64,000 nt of DNA from Glaciibacter superstes DSM 21135. Its GTDB lineage: Bacteria > Actinomycetota > Actinomycetes > Actinomycetales > Microbacteriaceae. The position numbers and the translations under genes were made by a program. The stretch covers positions 62,001-126,000 of the forward strand of contig NZ_ATWH01000008.1 of assembly GCF_000421145.1 (NCBI RefSeq), given 5' to 3'. Under the pieces are notes generated by a model that saw only the letters and a list, made by a program, of their open reading frames with translations, searched no databases and had not been told where the DNA came from. Of this stretch, positions 1 through 7,770 are shown one piece after another (position 1 is the stretch's first letter; every line of letters begins with the position of its first letter).

Positions 1-2
1 CG

Positions 3-677
3 TTCATCAGCGCAATCGGGCTGCCCTCCCAGGTGCAGGTCACAACAGAGGCTGAAGGGCGCCTCCTCATCACACCTGGTCCGGAGAGCCTGCATCCGGC
101 GCTCTTCGAAGAGATTGAGCCGTGGGTCTGGCAGGAGGTCGACGGGCAGCGGATCATCACCCTGCGCGAGAGCGACGGGGCCGTAGACGCCATTGGCTTC
201 AGCTCGGCGTTCGCTTTCCTCCGCGTCGACACCGTGCATAACAGTGCGATTGCCTTCCCGGTGCTCGGTGTCTCGGCGGCTGTTCTCCTCGGCAGCCTGC
301 TGCTCTGGCCGATCGGTGCATTCGTTCGCCGTCGCCTGAACCTGCCCGCTCGGGTCGGTCGGAAGGGGAGCGTCGTTCGGATTCTGACCCGCGTCGGAAG
401 CGGCAGCGCTGTTCTGGCCCTCGTGGGCTGGCTGGTAAGCATTATGCTGCTCCTCGGCGACCAGAGCCTCCCGGAACTCGCCCTGCGAGCCCTTCAGGGT
501 CTGCAGCTCATCGGTGTGCTGGCGATCGTGCCAGCGGTGCTCAACGTGATCAACGGCATCCGTCACCACACCGGGTGGAAGATCCTGGTCGGCCGAATCC
601 TGGTGGTGCTCGCCCTCGGCGGCGTGGCCTGGTTCGCGCTGGTCTTCAAACTGATCGCGCCAAGCGTGTCGTACTGA
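3..677 (+). CDS. Serine hydrolase (beta-lactamase/PBP fold), C-terminal part with membrane tail
   Basis: The reading frame is open at the left edge, so only the C-terminal part is present (a GTG at 33 is internal in this view). The first ~70 residues look like the distal domain that follows the catalytic domain in class C beta-lactamase-like serine hydrolases (FEEIEPWVWQEVDGQ, then a hydrophobic region). Four hydrophobic segments follow, near residues 80-105, 125-150, 157-180 and 190-213, so the tail is membrane embedded. The SxxK, YxN and HxG motifs would lie outside the window, so activity cannot be judged. It faces the convergent dehydrogenase gene across a strong hairpin. Confidence 0.6.
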   Translation, partial: FISAIGLPSQVQVTTEAEGRLLITPGPESLHPALFEEIEPWVWQEVDGQRIITLRESDGAVDAIGFSSAFAFLRVDTVHNSAIAFPVLGVSAAVLLGSLLLWPIGAFVRRRLNLPARVGRKGSVVRILTRVGSGSAVLALVGWLVSIMLLLGDQSLPELALRALQGLQLIGVLAIVPAVLNVINGIRHHTGWKILVGRILVVLALGGVAWFALVFKLIAPSVSY

Positions 678-685
678 TTCGCGCC

Positions 686-755
686 CGGCTGTGAGGGGAC
701 GCAAAGTGCTCGAATCTCTCGCGATTCAGAGCACTTTGCGTCCCCCTCACGGCCG
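686..755. terminator. Very long inverted repeat between convergent genes
   Basis: Left arm 686-716 and right arm 723-755 form a stem of about 30 base pairs with two single-base bulges and a six-base loop (717-722). The core arm is GTGAGGGGACGCAAAGTGCT. It lies between a plus-strand stop (677) and a minus-strand stop (814), as a bidirectional terminator would, but lacks U-tracts. A degenerate single arm recurs at 15034-15061, so it may be a dispersed palindromic repeat. Confidence 0.75.
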
Positions 756-813
756 CACGACCTCCCGCCGCGGACTCAATCGACAGCGAACGCATGAGGG
801 AGGTACTCCAATC

Positions 814-1878
814 TCAGGCGAGGACCACATCCTTGCCCGTGATCAATACCTTGATGTGCTCACCGCTTGCCGCGGCTTTGAATGCGTCGGTCACCCGCTC
901 AAGAGGGAAGGAGGCCGTGATCATCGTCTCGGCGTCGACACCGCCCGATGCAATGATGCGAGTCGACTCCAGATAGTCCTCGCTGAGGTAGGTCGCCGCC
1001 CCTTGAAGCCTGATCTGACGATCCTGCAGGATGAACGCCGGAACTTCGACCGGCCCGGATGGAACTCCGACGATGACCACCGTGCCACCCCGCTGCACCA
1101 TATCGATGGCAGCGGTGACTGTTGGCTGGATCGATACACAGTCGAAGACGACGTCTGCGGACTCCCCCAACTGCCGCCGCACCGCCGACGCGAGCTCGGG
1201 ATCCGCCGCATCGACAACCGCATCCGCTCCGCGACGTTTGGCGCCTTCACGCTTTGACTCGAGAACGTCTGTCATGACGATAGTTCGCGCGCCGTGAGCT
1301 CTCGCCGCGGCAAGGACCAGAAGCCCGATCGTTCCGCATCCGATGATGACAATGGCCTTGTCGGTGAGGTCGCCGGCCAGACGCACAGCATGCACCGGCG
1401 TCGACAACGGTTCGATGAGGGCAGCCTGTTTCAGGCTGAACTCCGACGGAACCCGATGGAGTCGGCTGGCACGGACGCTGAAGACGTCCGCCATGCCTCC
1501 CTCGCGAAAACCGCAGCCGAAGAACTCGAGTTTCTCACAAATATTCGAGCGGTCAGTACGGCACATCTTGCAGGCCCCGCATGGCAGCGGCGGTTCAGGC
1601 GTAACACGCTGCCCGACGTCGATGCCAGTGACGTCCGCGCCGATCTCGCGCACGATTCCGACGACTTCGTGTCCGGGATAGTACGGCGGCTTCATGGTGG
1701 GGTGTGAACCATGAAGACCATGCATGTCTGACCCGCACACTCCTGTCACCTCGAGGGAGACCAAAGCCTCATCGGGCGCCAGAACAGGACGCGGCTCCTC
1801 GACGAGGTCGATCACGTTATTCGCTGAGATGAGAACCCTCCGTCTGACCGCGGGCGCTGTGTCTTGTTCATGTGTCAT
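814..1878 (-). CDS. Zinc-dependent medium-chain alcohol/polyol dehydrogenase
   Basis: Medium-chain dehydrogenase/reductase of the sorbitol/threonine dehydrogenase type, predicted to oxidise a polyol or sugar alcohol with NAD(P). Visible motifs: catalytic zinc ligands in VCGSDMHG and PGHEVVG, a four-cysteine structural zinc loop CGACKMCRTDRSNIC, and a Rossmann motif GCGTIG. An ATG at 1887 is in frame, but the AAGGA at 1886-1890 is correctly spaced only for the ATG at 1878, which I chose. It is the last gene of the minus-strand transporter operon, separated from the binding-protein gene by a hairpin. The substrate is unknown; context favours a sugar-derived polyol. Confidence 0.85.
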   Translation of the reverse strand: MTHEQDTAPAVRRRVLISANNVIDLVEEPRPVLAPDEALVSLEVTGVCGSDMHGLHGSHPTMKPPYYPGHEVVGIVREIGADVTGIDVGQRVTPEPPLPCGACKMCRTDRSNICEKLEFFGCGFREGGMADVFSVRASRLHRVPSEFSLKQAALIEPLSTPVHAVRLAGDLTDKAIVIIGCGTIGLLVLAAARAHGARTIVMTDVLESKREGAKRRGADAVVDAADPELASAVRRQLGESADVVFDCVSIQPTVTAAIDMVQRGGTVVIVGVPSGPVEVPAFILQDRQIRLQGAATYLSEDYLESTRIIASGGVDAETMITASFPLERVTDAFKAAASGEHIKVLITGKDVVLA

Positions 1879-1927
1879 TGCTGGCATCCTTCATCCGTGC
1901 GCTTAACTGTGCGCGGGTTGTTAAGAG

Positions 1928-1970
1928 GTCAATCCGGTGGAGCACCCCTACGGTCCTCCACCGGATTGAC
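1928..1970 (-). terminator. Intercistronic hairpin after the binding-protein gene
   Basis: A perfect 15-bp stem (1928-1942 pairs with 1956-1970, arm GTCAATCCGGTGGAG) with a 13-base loop. It sits between the sugar-binding-protein stop and the dehydrogenase start on the same strand. No U-run follows on the minus strand, so it more likely stabilises the upstream mRNA or attenuates read-through than stops transcription fully, as is common downstream of binding-protein genes. Confidence 0.7.
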
Positions 1971-1998
1971 TCGCTGTGCTGCGTGATGTCGTGAGGTC

Positions 1999-3012
1999 CT
2001 AGAAGACGCTCTCGGGGTCGTAGTAGTCCGCGACATTGTCACAGTTGATTCCGGCTGCCTCGGTGTACTCCTCCGGCTTGAAGTCATCCGCCGTCTTCTC
2101 GCCGGTTGCGAGACCGATGGCGATTTCGAACGCGCGCTCCGTGGCCAATGCGGGTGAGTTCAGACCCGTGGATACATAGCGAGCGTCGCAGCCTTCTGCA
2201 ATCGCGACGAGGGCTTCCTTCTGGCCGTCCGCGGATGCCGCGACCAGCGTCGTGGTGTTCCCCTGATCGTTCAGCACCGTCAACGCTCCCAGCGCCATCG
2301 AGTCGTTGAGGCCGAGGATCAGGTCGACGTCAGGGTGAGCGGCGAGCATCGATTCCGTGGCCGGAACCGCCTTGTCCTGGGCGTACACCGCGGACGCCTC
2401 CGCAACGACCTCGTAGTTCACTCCGGCCGCTTCGAGACCGTCCAGGAAACCGGACTGGCGTGCCGGCCCGACGACCTCGTCGTTCGGCCCACCGTTCAGC
2501 ACGGCCACCGAGATCGTCGACCCCTGTTCGAACCGTTCCGCAGTTAGGCCGCCGGAGAGCTTGCCGACCTCATAGTTGTCGGAAGAGACCGACGTGACAC
2601 CGACATCCGGGATACCCGTGTCGATGAACAGCACCGGAACCTCGTCGGCGAGCTGTTCGATCTGCGCGCGCTGCGTCTCGGGGCTGATCGCGTTGATGAC
2701 GAGTACGTCCGCGCCCTGCGAGAGCATGGTCTGAGCCTGGTCAAGCTGGGTGACGGGGTCGCCAGCCGCGTTCTGGAACAGCAGCTTGAACCCCTGGTCG
2801 CCTGCGATATCCTCCGCCATGGCCTGCATCGCCGAATAGAAGGGTGCATCCAGCTGGCGCTGGAGGAAGCCGATGGTGATGTCTTCCACGGCCACCTTCT
2901 CGCCGCTGTCTCCGGCTCCGGCATCTGTGCTAGCACCGACCGACCCGCACGCGGTAAGCGCAAAGATCGTGGCGGCAGCGGCAATTACGCCGGTGATCCG
3001 TTTGATTGTCAT
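1999..3012 (-). CDS. Ribose-type sugar ABC transporter substrate-binding lipoprotein
   Basis: Type I periplasmic-binding-fold protein of the RbsB/LacI-like class (Peripla_BP_4), predicted to be membrane anchored and to deliver a sugar or polyol to the adjacent permease. The start at 3012 follows AAAGAGG and gives a lipoprotein signal with lipobox LTAC and Cys22. An earlier in-frame start at 3090 overlaps the permease end and lacks a signal peptide at its N-terminus. The mature protein starts after a Ser/Gly/Asp linker; body motifs such as GFLQRQLDAPFYSAM and DTGIPD fit the family. Third gene of ATPase-permease-binding protein-dehydrogenase order. The ligand is not predictable. Confidence 0.9.
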   Translation of the reverse strand: MTIKRITGVIAAAATIFALTACGSVGASTDAGAGDSGEKVAVEDITIGFLQRQLDAPFYSAMQAMAEDIAGDQGFKLLFQNAAGDPVTQLDQAQTMLSQGADVLVINAISPETQRAQIEQLADEVPVLFIDTGIPDVGVTSVSSDNYEVGKLSGGLTAERFEQGSTISVAVLNGGPNDEVVGPARQSGFLDGLEAAGVNYEVVAEASAVYAQDKAVPATESMLAAHPDVDLILGLNDSMALGALTVLNDQGNTTTLVAASADGQKEALVAIAEGCDARYVSTGLNSPALATERAFEIAIGLATGEKTADDFKPEEYTEAAGINCDNVADYYDPESVF

Positions 3013-3086
3013 CGTTGACCTCTTTCTAGATTGTTGAAGTGAGTTGCTTGAATTGCTGGATGGAATGGTGATTGGTCGCGAGGGCT

Positions 3087-4097
3087 TCACGAGAGTCGTT
3101 TGTTCCTCTTTCTCCTGGAGAACTGAACGGTGGTGAGCACCACGGCCACCAGAATCAGCGCGCCGCGGAACGCGTCCTGCAGGTACGTAGAAACGTTCAG
3201 CAGCACCAGGAGATTTGTAATGACGCCGAAGATGAGCGTTCCGACGACCGCGCCGAGAACCCGGCCTTTTCCGCCAACGAGGCTTGCCCCGCCGATCACA
3301 ACGGCGGCGATCGCGTCAAGTTCATAGAGGTTTCCCGCTGTGGGCGTTCCCGCTCCCACTCGGGCAGCAAGCAGGAAGCCTGCGAAGCCGGTGAGAACAC
3401 CAGCGAGGATGTACACGCCGAGGAGAGTGGACTTCACGGGAACTCCGGACGCGTGTGCCGCTTCCTTATTGCTTCCCACTGCGTAGATGCGACGGCCGAA
3501 CACCGTGCGTCGCACGACGAAGGCGATGACAACGGCCAGCCCGAGCCAGATCAGCCCGATCACCGGGAACCCGAGAACGGTCGCCGTCGCCATCGCGCGG
3601 AAACCCTCGGCGCTCGGAATAACCGGTACGCCTTCGGTATAGGCGTAGACGAGCCCTCTGGCGAGCGCGAGCATACCGAGAGTCACGATGAAGGCCTCAA
3701 GGCCGCGGAACGCGATCAGATATCCGTTCAGTGCTCCGACCATCGCTCCGACCAGGATGGCGACCAGGATGGCGAGGGGAACACTTGCACCAGAGAACAG
3801 CCCCGCGGCGAGAACGCCGGCCAGCCCCACGACTGAGCCAACACTGATGTCGATTCCGCCGGTCAGGACGATCAGGAACTGTGCGAGGGACACGATGCCG
3901 ATCACCGAAACCTGCAGAATCAGGTTTGTCAGGTTGCGCGGCGTGAAGAAGGCCTCTGTCGCGAATCCGGCCACGATCAGGAGAACAATCAGGATATAGA
4001 GCGGGTACTGCTCTTTGGCCCAATGCCCAACCCGAGACCAGTCGATCGCGGGCCGTTGTCTGCCGGGTGCGGTGTCGGTCGTCGTTGTGTTTGTCAT
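3087..4097 (-). CDS. Ribose-type sugar ABC transporter permease
   Basis: RbsC-family (BPD_transp_2) membrane permease of usual length with about 8-10 hydrophobic segments. The family signature GGIDISVGS is present in the N-terminal half, and GGASLVGGKGR lies near the C-terminus. The start ATG at 4097 is preceded by GGAGGAGAGCC and overlaps the ATPase stop (ATGA), so the two are translationally coupled. It would form the homodimeric channel for the CUT2 transporter. It ends with a basic tail. Confidence 0.9.
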   Translation of the reverse strand: MTNTTTTDTAPGRQRPAIDWSRVGHWAKEQYPLYILIVLLIVAGFATEAFFTPRNLTNLILQVSVIGIVSLAQFLIVLTGGIDISVGSVVGLAGVLAAGLFSGASVPLAILVAILVGAMVGALNGYLIAFRGLEAFIVTLGMLALARGLVYAYTEGVPVIPSAEGFRAMATATVLGFPVIGLIWLGLAVVIAFVVRRTVFGRRIYAVGSNKEAAHASGVPVKSTLLGVYILAGVLTGFAGFLLAARVGAGTPTAGNLYELDAIAAVVIGGASLVGGKGRVLGAVVGTLIFGVITNLLVLLNVSTYLQDAFRGALILVAVVLTTVQFSRRKRNKRLS

Positions 4098-5638
4098 GCT
4101 GGCTCTCCTCCGAGCGACGCCCTGATGAGGTCGTCGGTCGTGCTGTCAGTTGGTGAGTACTCGCCGACGAGTCGGCCTTCTCTGAGAATCAGGATGCGGT
4201 TGCAGAGCATGAGCGCCTCTTCGGCTTCGCTCGTGACCACGACAACTCCCTTGGAGTCGGCCGCCAGCTCCCTGATGATTTGGTAGATATTGAGACGCGC
4301 GCCGACATCGATTCCCTTTGTCGGCTCGTCAAGAATCACGACCTCCGGTCGCGCCTCCAGCCACTTCGCGATACACACCTTCTGTTGGTTTCCACCGGAC
4401 AGCGTGCGGGTGAGCGTCGTTGCGCCGCCCTTGACCTGATACTCCGCGATCAGCTCGCGAACGCGCTTTCTCTCCCGGCCGCGATTGATCACGCCGAATC
4501 TCGAGTAGTTCTGCGGGGTGGCGAGGGTGAGGTTCTCGCCGTTTGTGAAGTCTTTGACGAACCCCTCCTTTCGCCTGTCCTCTGTGAGGTATGCGATGCC
4601 CTGGCGAATAGCGTCCCGCGGGCTTTTGGCCAGAACAGGCTTTCCGTGTAGCTTCACTTCCCCAGAACTGCGTTTCTGGTTCCCGGAAATCGAACGGGCG
4701 ATTGAACTGCGCCCGCTGCCGACCAGACCATAGATGCCGACAACTTCGCCAGGCCGAACGGAAAAGCTGACATCGGTTGCAGATCCGGAGGTGAGGTTGC
4801 TGACTTCGAGGATCGGCGCTTCCTGCCCCTCGAGGGGCGTTGGTGATTTGAGAGCGCTGACGGCCTCTCCGATCATCATGGTCATCACTTCGGCCGGTGT
4901 GGTTTCCGAAGTGCGCACAACACCGACGAGCTTGCCGTTTCGAAGTACGGCGATGCGATCCGCCATTGCGAACACCTCGGGCATCCGGTGAGACACGAAG
5001 ACAACGGACACTCCATCTGCACGTTCGCGTTCCACCAACGCTTCGACGTCTTTGAAGTGCTCCTCCGTCGTTGATGCCGTCGTCTCGTCGAGCAGTAGCA
5101 CCCGGTGCGGATTGACCTGTGTGCGACTGAGCGCCAGCATCTGCCGCAGTCCAGGGCCGAGTTCACGCCCGAGGCGATCCGGTGAAACTCCTTCGAGCCC
5201 GACTGCCTTCAGCGCTGCCACGGTCGTTTCTGACCGCTTGCGGTCGACGATTCCCCACGGCCTGACGGAGCCAGCGGAACTGAGGTTCTTCAGCCAGACG
5301 TTCTCTGCCACCGTGAAACTGTCGATGATCACCGGCTCCTGGTGCATGAGCAGGATGCCGGCATCCGCTGCATCCGCAGGACCATCAACGTGACCGGAAT
5401 ACCCACTGATTTCGATCACGCCGCTCGTAGGCGCTTCCTGGCCGGCCAGTAACCTGGCGAGCGTCGACTTGCCGGCACCGTTGGCCCCGCAGATCGCCAG
5501 GACTTCTCCGGCGTATCCAGTCAGCGTGACGCCGTCGAGTGCGCGGACGCCTGGGTATTCCCGCGAAACGTCACGCACCTCGAAGGCCACCTGGCCGGCG
5601 GCCATGGCCTGTGTAGCGCTTGGGAAGTCGGGCATCAT
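4094..5638 (-). CDS. Ribose-type sugar ABC transporter ATP-binding protein (two ABC domains)
   Basis: RbsA/MglA-type tandem ATPase of usual length. Domain 1 has Walker A GANGAGKST and Walker B LLLDETT; its signature is degenerate (LGPGLRQ). Domain 2 has the degenerate Walker A GLVGSGRSS typical of RbsA proteins, a full LSGGNQQK signature and LDEPTKGID. The ATG at 5638 (followed by a second ATG) has no Shine-Dalgarno close by; instead a 27-codon leader ORF with a good Shine-Dalgarno ends in TGA overlapping this start, suggesting coupled translation. First structural gene of the transporter operon; the RpiR-type palindromes lie just upstream. Confidence 0.9.
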   Translation of the reverse strand: MMPDFPSATQAMAAGQVAFEVRDVSREYPGVRALDGVTLTGYAGEVLAICGANGAGKSTLARLLAGQEAPTSGVIEISGYSGHVDGPADAADAGILLMHQEPVIIDSFTVAENVWLKNLSSAGSVRPWGIVDRKRSETTVAALKAVGLEGVSPDRLGRELGPGLRQMLALSRTQVNPHRVLLLDETTASTTEEHFKDVEALVERERADGVSVVFVSHRMPEVFAMADRIAVLRNGKLVGVVRTSETTPAEVMTMMIGEAVSALKSPTPLEGQEAPILEVSNLTSGSATDVSFSVRPGEVVGIYGLVGSGRSSIARSISGNQKRSSGEVKLHGKPVLAKSPRDAIRQGIAYLTEDRRKEGFVKDFTNGENLTLATPQNYSRFGVINRGRERKRVRELIAEYQVKGGATTLTRTLSGGNQQKVCIAKWLEARPEVVILDEPTKGIDVGARLNIYQIIRELAADSKGVVVVTSEAEEALMLCNRILILREGRLVGEYSPTDSTTDDLIRASLGGEPA

Positions 5639-5718
5639 GCGTGCCGTGCCGACGCGTATGACTCCTGAGGGTGGCCAGGTTCCTGCTGACCGACCGCCTC
5701 ATTATGCGCGTTCTGCAT
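5635..5718 (-). CDS. 27-residue leader peptide coupled to the transporter ATPase gene
   Basis: ATG at 5718 with a strong Shine-Dalgarno AAGGAG five bases upstream; 27 codons (peptide begins MQNAHNEAVGQQEPG) ending in TGA at 5637-5635, which overlaps the ATPase ATG by ATGA. The following gene lacks its own Shine-Dalgarno, so ribosomes finishing the leader probably initiate it. The peptide is hydrophilic, with no membrane segment and no run of one amino acid typical of attenuators. The plus-strand operon of the same regulon has a matching arrangement at 10203-10268. Confidence 0.55.
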   Translation of the reverse strand: MQNAHNEAVGQQEPGHPQESYASARHA

Positions 5719-5750
5719 GGTCGCTCCTTCGCGTACAGATTCAGGAAGTA

Positions 5751-5765
5751 TGTAGTAGTACTACG
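5751..5765. promoter_or_regulatory. RpiR-type operator, near-perfect palindrome
   Basis: TGTAGTAGTACTACG matches the inverted repeat TGTAGT-N3-ACTACA at 11 of 12 arm positions. It lies upstream of the transporter leader peptide and downstream of the RpiR gene. RpiR-family regulators such as HexR bind similar TGTAnT...TACA palindromes, so it is the likely operator of the regulator encoded at 5917-6780. Confidence 0.65.
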
Positions 5766-5823
5766 TCATAGTAGGTCAAGTCGGGAATCGTCACAACTCA
5801 AAAGGCCTAAAGTTCCAGAAATT

Positions 5824-5838
5824 CGTAGTCTGGCTACA
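5824..5838. promoter_or_regulatory. Second RpiR-type operator upstream of the transporter operon
   Basis: CGTAGTCTGGCTACA matches TGTAGT-N3-ACTACA at 10 of 12 arm positions. It is spaced 73 bases (about seven helical turns) from the site at 5751-5765, which would allow cooperative binding or looping by a dimeric or tetrameric SIS-domain regulator. Confidence 0.5.
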
Positions 5839-5916
5839 TTTCATCGCTCGGCGGGACGGCTTCGGGCAGCACTGTAGTGTGCTTCGCCGCTCATTCAGAT
5901 AGGGCCGGTGATCTAG

Positions 5917-6780
5917 CTACGCGTCGTGCTGACGGAAAAGTGCCAGTCCCTCTTTCATGTCCATGAGTCGTTCCATGTGCTTCGGACCCCGTCGCAGCGC
6001 CACCGCGGTTGCCAGGATGTCGACGATCACAAGTCCAGCCAACCGGCTCACCGTCGGCGTATAGATATCCGTGTCTTCGATCGTTTTCACGATAAGGGGA
6101 ATATTGCAGTGATCCAGCAGCGGGCCCGCCTCTCCAGAGACGCCGATCACGGTCGCACCGTTCGTTTGTGAAACCTGCGCGATCTGTACGATCGACTGCG
6201 TGCGCCCCGTGTTTGAGATTGCGATGACGACAGAGCCAGGACCAGCCATCGAGGCGGCCATAAACTGTTGGTGAGGGTCGATGGGTGCAGAGCAGGGGAT
6301 GCCGAATAGTGCGGTCTTCTGCTCGGCATCCAGCGCGATGATTGCAGAGGCACCAAGTCCGGCGAGTGTGAGCGAGGTCCCGTCCAGGATCGCCTGCACA
6401 GCACGCTCGATTTGCTCCACATCGAGAAACCGGCGCGCCCGGTCGAGGCTGCTGATCGTGTGGTCGAAGATCTTGGTGGTCAGTACTTCGAGAGAGTCAT
6501 CCCGACCGATCGTCGAGAGGGTTGCCGGAATCCCCAGGGCGAGCGTCTGGGCCAGCGACATCTTGAACTGTTGGAAACCGCCGAAGCCGAGACTCGTGCA
6601 AAACCGCATCACTGTCGGCTCGCTCACGCCTGCCGCATCGGCGACTGCGGCCATCGTGGAATTCATCACAAAGGTCGGGTTATTGGCGACCAGCTGGGCG
6701 ACCTTGCGCTCAGAATTGCGCATCGAGCCCATCACTTCATTGAGGTGTTCGAGAAGCGGGGCGTTAGTGGAGTGCGGCAT
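5917..6780 (-). CDS. RpiR/MurR family transcriptional regulator with SIS domain
   Basis: N-terminal HTH_6 DNA-binding domain (about residues 1-77, with the helix region VADAAGVSEPTVMRFCTSLG) followed by a SIS sugar-phosphate-sensing domain (about 115-260, with AISNTGRTQS). Probably binds a phosphorylated sugar intermediate and controls the island through TGTAGT-N3-ACTACA sites. A GTG at 6810 is also in frame, directly after the upstream stop, but ATG 6780 has GAGAAG at suitable distance and a typical N-terminus. It follows the 2-hydroxyacid dehydrogenase gene and probably shares its transcript, which would give autoregulation from the 10057 site. Confidence 0.9.
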   Translation of the reverse strand: MPHSTNAPLLEHLNEVMGSMRNSERKVAQLVANNPTFVMNSTMAAVADAAGVSEPTVMRFCTSLGFGGFQQFKMSLAQTLALGIPATLSTIGRDDSLEVLTTKIFDHTISSLDRARRFLDVEQIERAVQAILDGTSLTLAGLGASAIIALDAEQKTALFGIPCSAPIDPHQQFMAASMAGPGSVVIAISNTGRTQSIVQIAQVSQTNGATVIGVSGEAGPLLDHCNIPLIVKTIEDTDIYTPTVSRLAGLVIVDILATAVALRRGPKHMERLMDMKEGLALFRQHDA

Positions 6781-6810
6781 GCTGTCTTCTCTCGATAGGT
6801 AGCCAGACAC

Positions 6811-7764
6811 CTAGGCCTGAGGCTCCAGCGTAGCGAGAAGATTCGCCACAGAGAGTTCCGTCGCTCGCCGGGTACTTGCTGCGGTGTATCCGCCCAGATG
6901 CGGAGTCAGTATGGTCCGCTCGTGCCGCAGTAGCTCATTCAGCTGAGGCGGCTCCGTATCGAATGCATCCACCGCGTACGCGCCCAAGCGCCCGGACAGC
7001 AGCGCTGCCAGCACCGCGTCGTCCTCAACGAGGGATGACCTGGCCGTGTTGACGAGAATCGTTCCAGGGCGTATTCGAGAGAGCAATGCACCGTTGATCA
7101 ATGGCCGCCCGTCCGCGGGCGGTGGGCTATGCAGCGTGATCACGTCTGCGTCGGAGAATAGTTCGTCGAGGCTCGCTGCCTGCGCTCCGGATGCCGCATC
7201 GACGGGGGAGAACGGGTCATAAGCGAGAACCCGTGACCCGAGATTGTACGCAAAGTGGCCAACCAACCTGCCGATTGCCCCAAACCCAACAACCCCGACC
7301 GTCACGTCTGGCATCTCGCGCCCGAGAGTTCGCTGCCACCCACCGGCGTGCAAAGTGGAGTTCGACCGCGGGACGTCGCGCAACGCGGCAAGAATAAGAG
7401 TCAGCGCGAGTTCGGCGACGCCACGTGAATTCGCCCCGCGAGCAAGCGCGACTTCAATCCCAAGCGCACTGGCAGCGTCGAGATCCACGGCATCCGCCCC
7501 GACACCATTCCGGCTGATCACGCGCAGATCATGCGCCTGATCGAGCACCCGGCCTGAGATGCGCTCAACGCCAGCCAGCCAGCCAGCCACGCCCTGGCAC
7601 AGTTCAGCCAGCTCGTCTTCGGTCGGCATCCGCCCAGCAGGGCCTGAAATCAGCTCATAACCGCGCTCGCGCAGCGGGTCGAGTTCACGAACGGTATCCA
7701 GTCCGGCTGCGGTCATTGACCGCGGCGTCACCAGGATTCGGATGGGGCTTGTCTCCCTGGACAC
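6811..7764 (-). CDS. D-2-hydroxyacid dehydrogenase (phosphoglycerate dehydrogenase-like)
   Basis: NAD-dependent D-isomer-specific 2-hydroxyacid dehydrogenase, 317 residues, the short form without an ACT domain. Motifs: GVVGFGAIG nucleotide-binding loop, the catalytic arginine region NTARSSLVED and the catalytic His in LTPHLGGYT. Starts at GTG 7764, six bases after the upstream gene's stop. Likely reduces or oxidises a sugar-acid intermediate; the location between a shikimate-dehydrogenase-like gene and the regulator argues for a catabolic role rather than serine synthesis. The substrate is unknown. Confidence 0.85.
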   Translation of the reverse strand: MSRETSPIRILVTPRSMTAAGLDTVRELDPLRERGYELISGPAGRMPTEDELAELCQGVAGWLAGVERISGRVLDQAHDLRVISRNGVGADAVDLDAASALGIEVALARGANSRGVAELALTLILAALRDVPRSNSTLHAGGWQRTLGREMPDVTVGVVGFGAIGRLVGHFAYNLGSRVLAYDPFSPVDAASGAQAASLDELFSDADVITLHSPPPADGRPLINGALLSRIRPGTILVNTARSSLVEDDAVLAALLSGRLGAYAVDAFDTEPPQLNELLRHERTILTPHLGGYTAASTRRATELSVANLLATLEPQA

Positions 7765-7770
7765 TGGAGC

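Noticed and set aside
5639..5916. A riboswitch upstream of the transporter operon
   Set aside because: The region is explained by palindromic operators and a leader ORF; no conserved riboswitch core was recognised.
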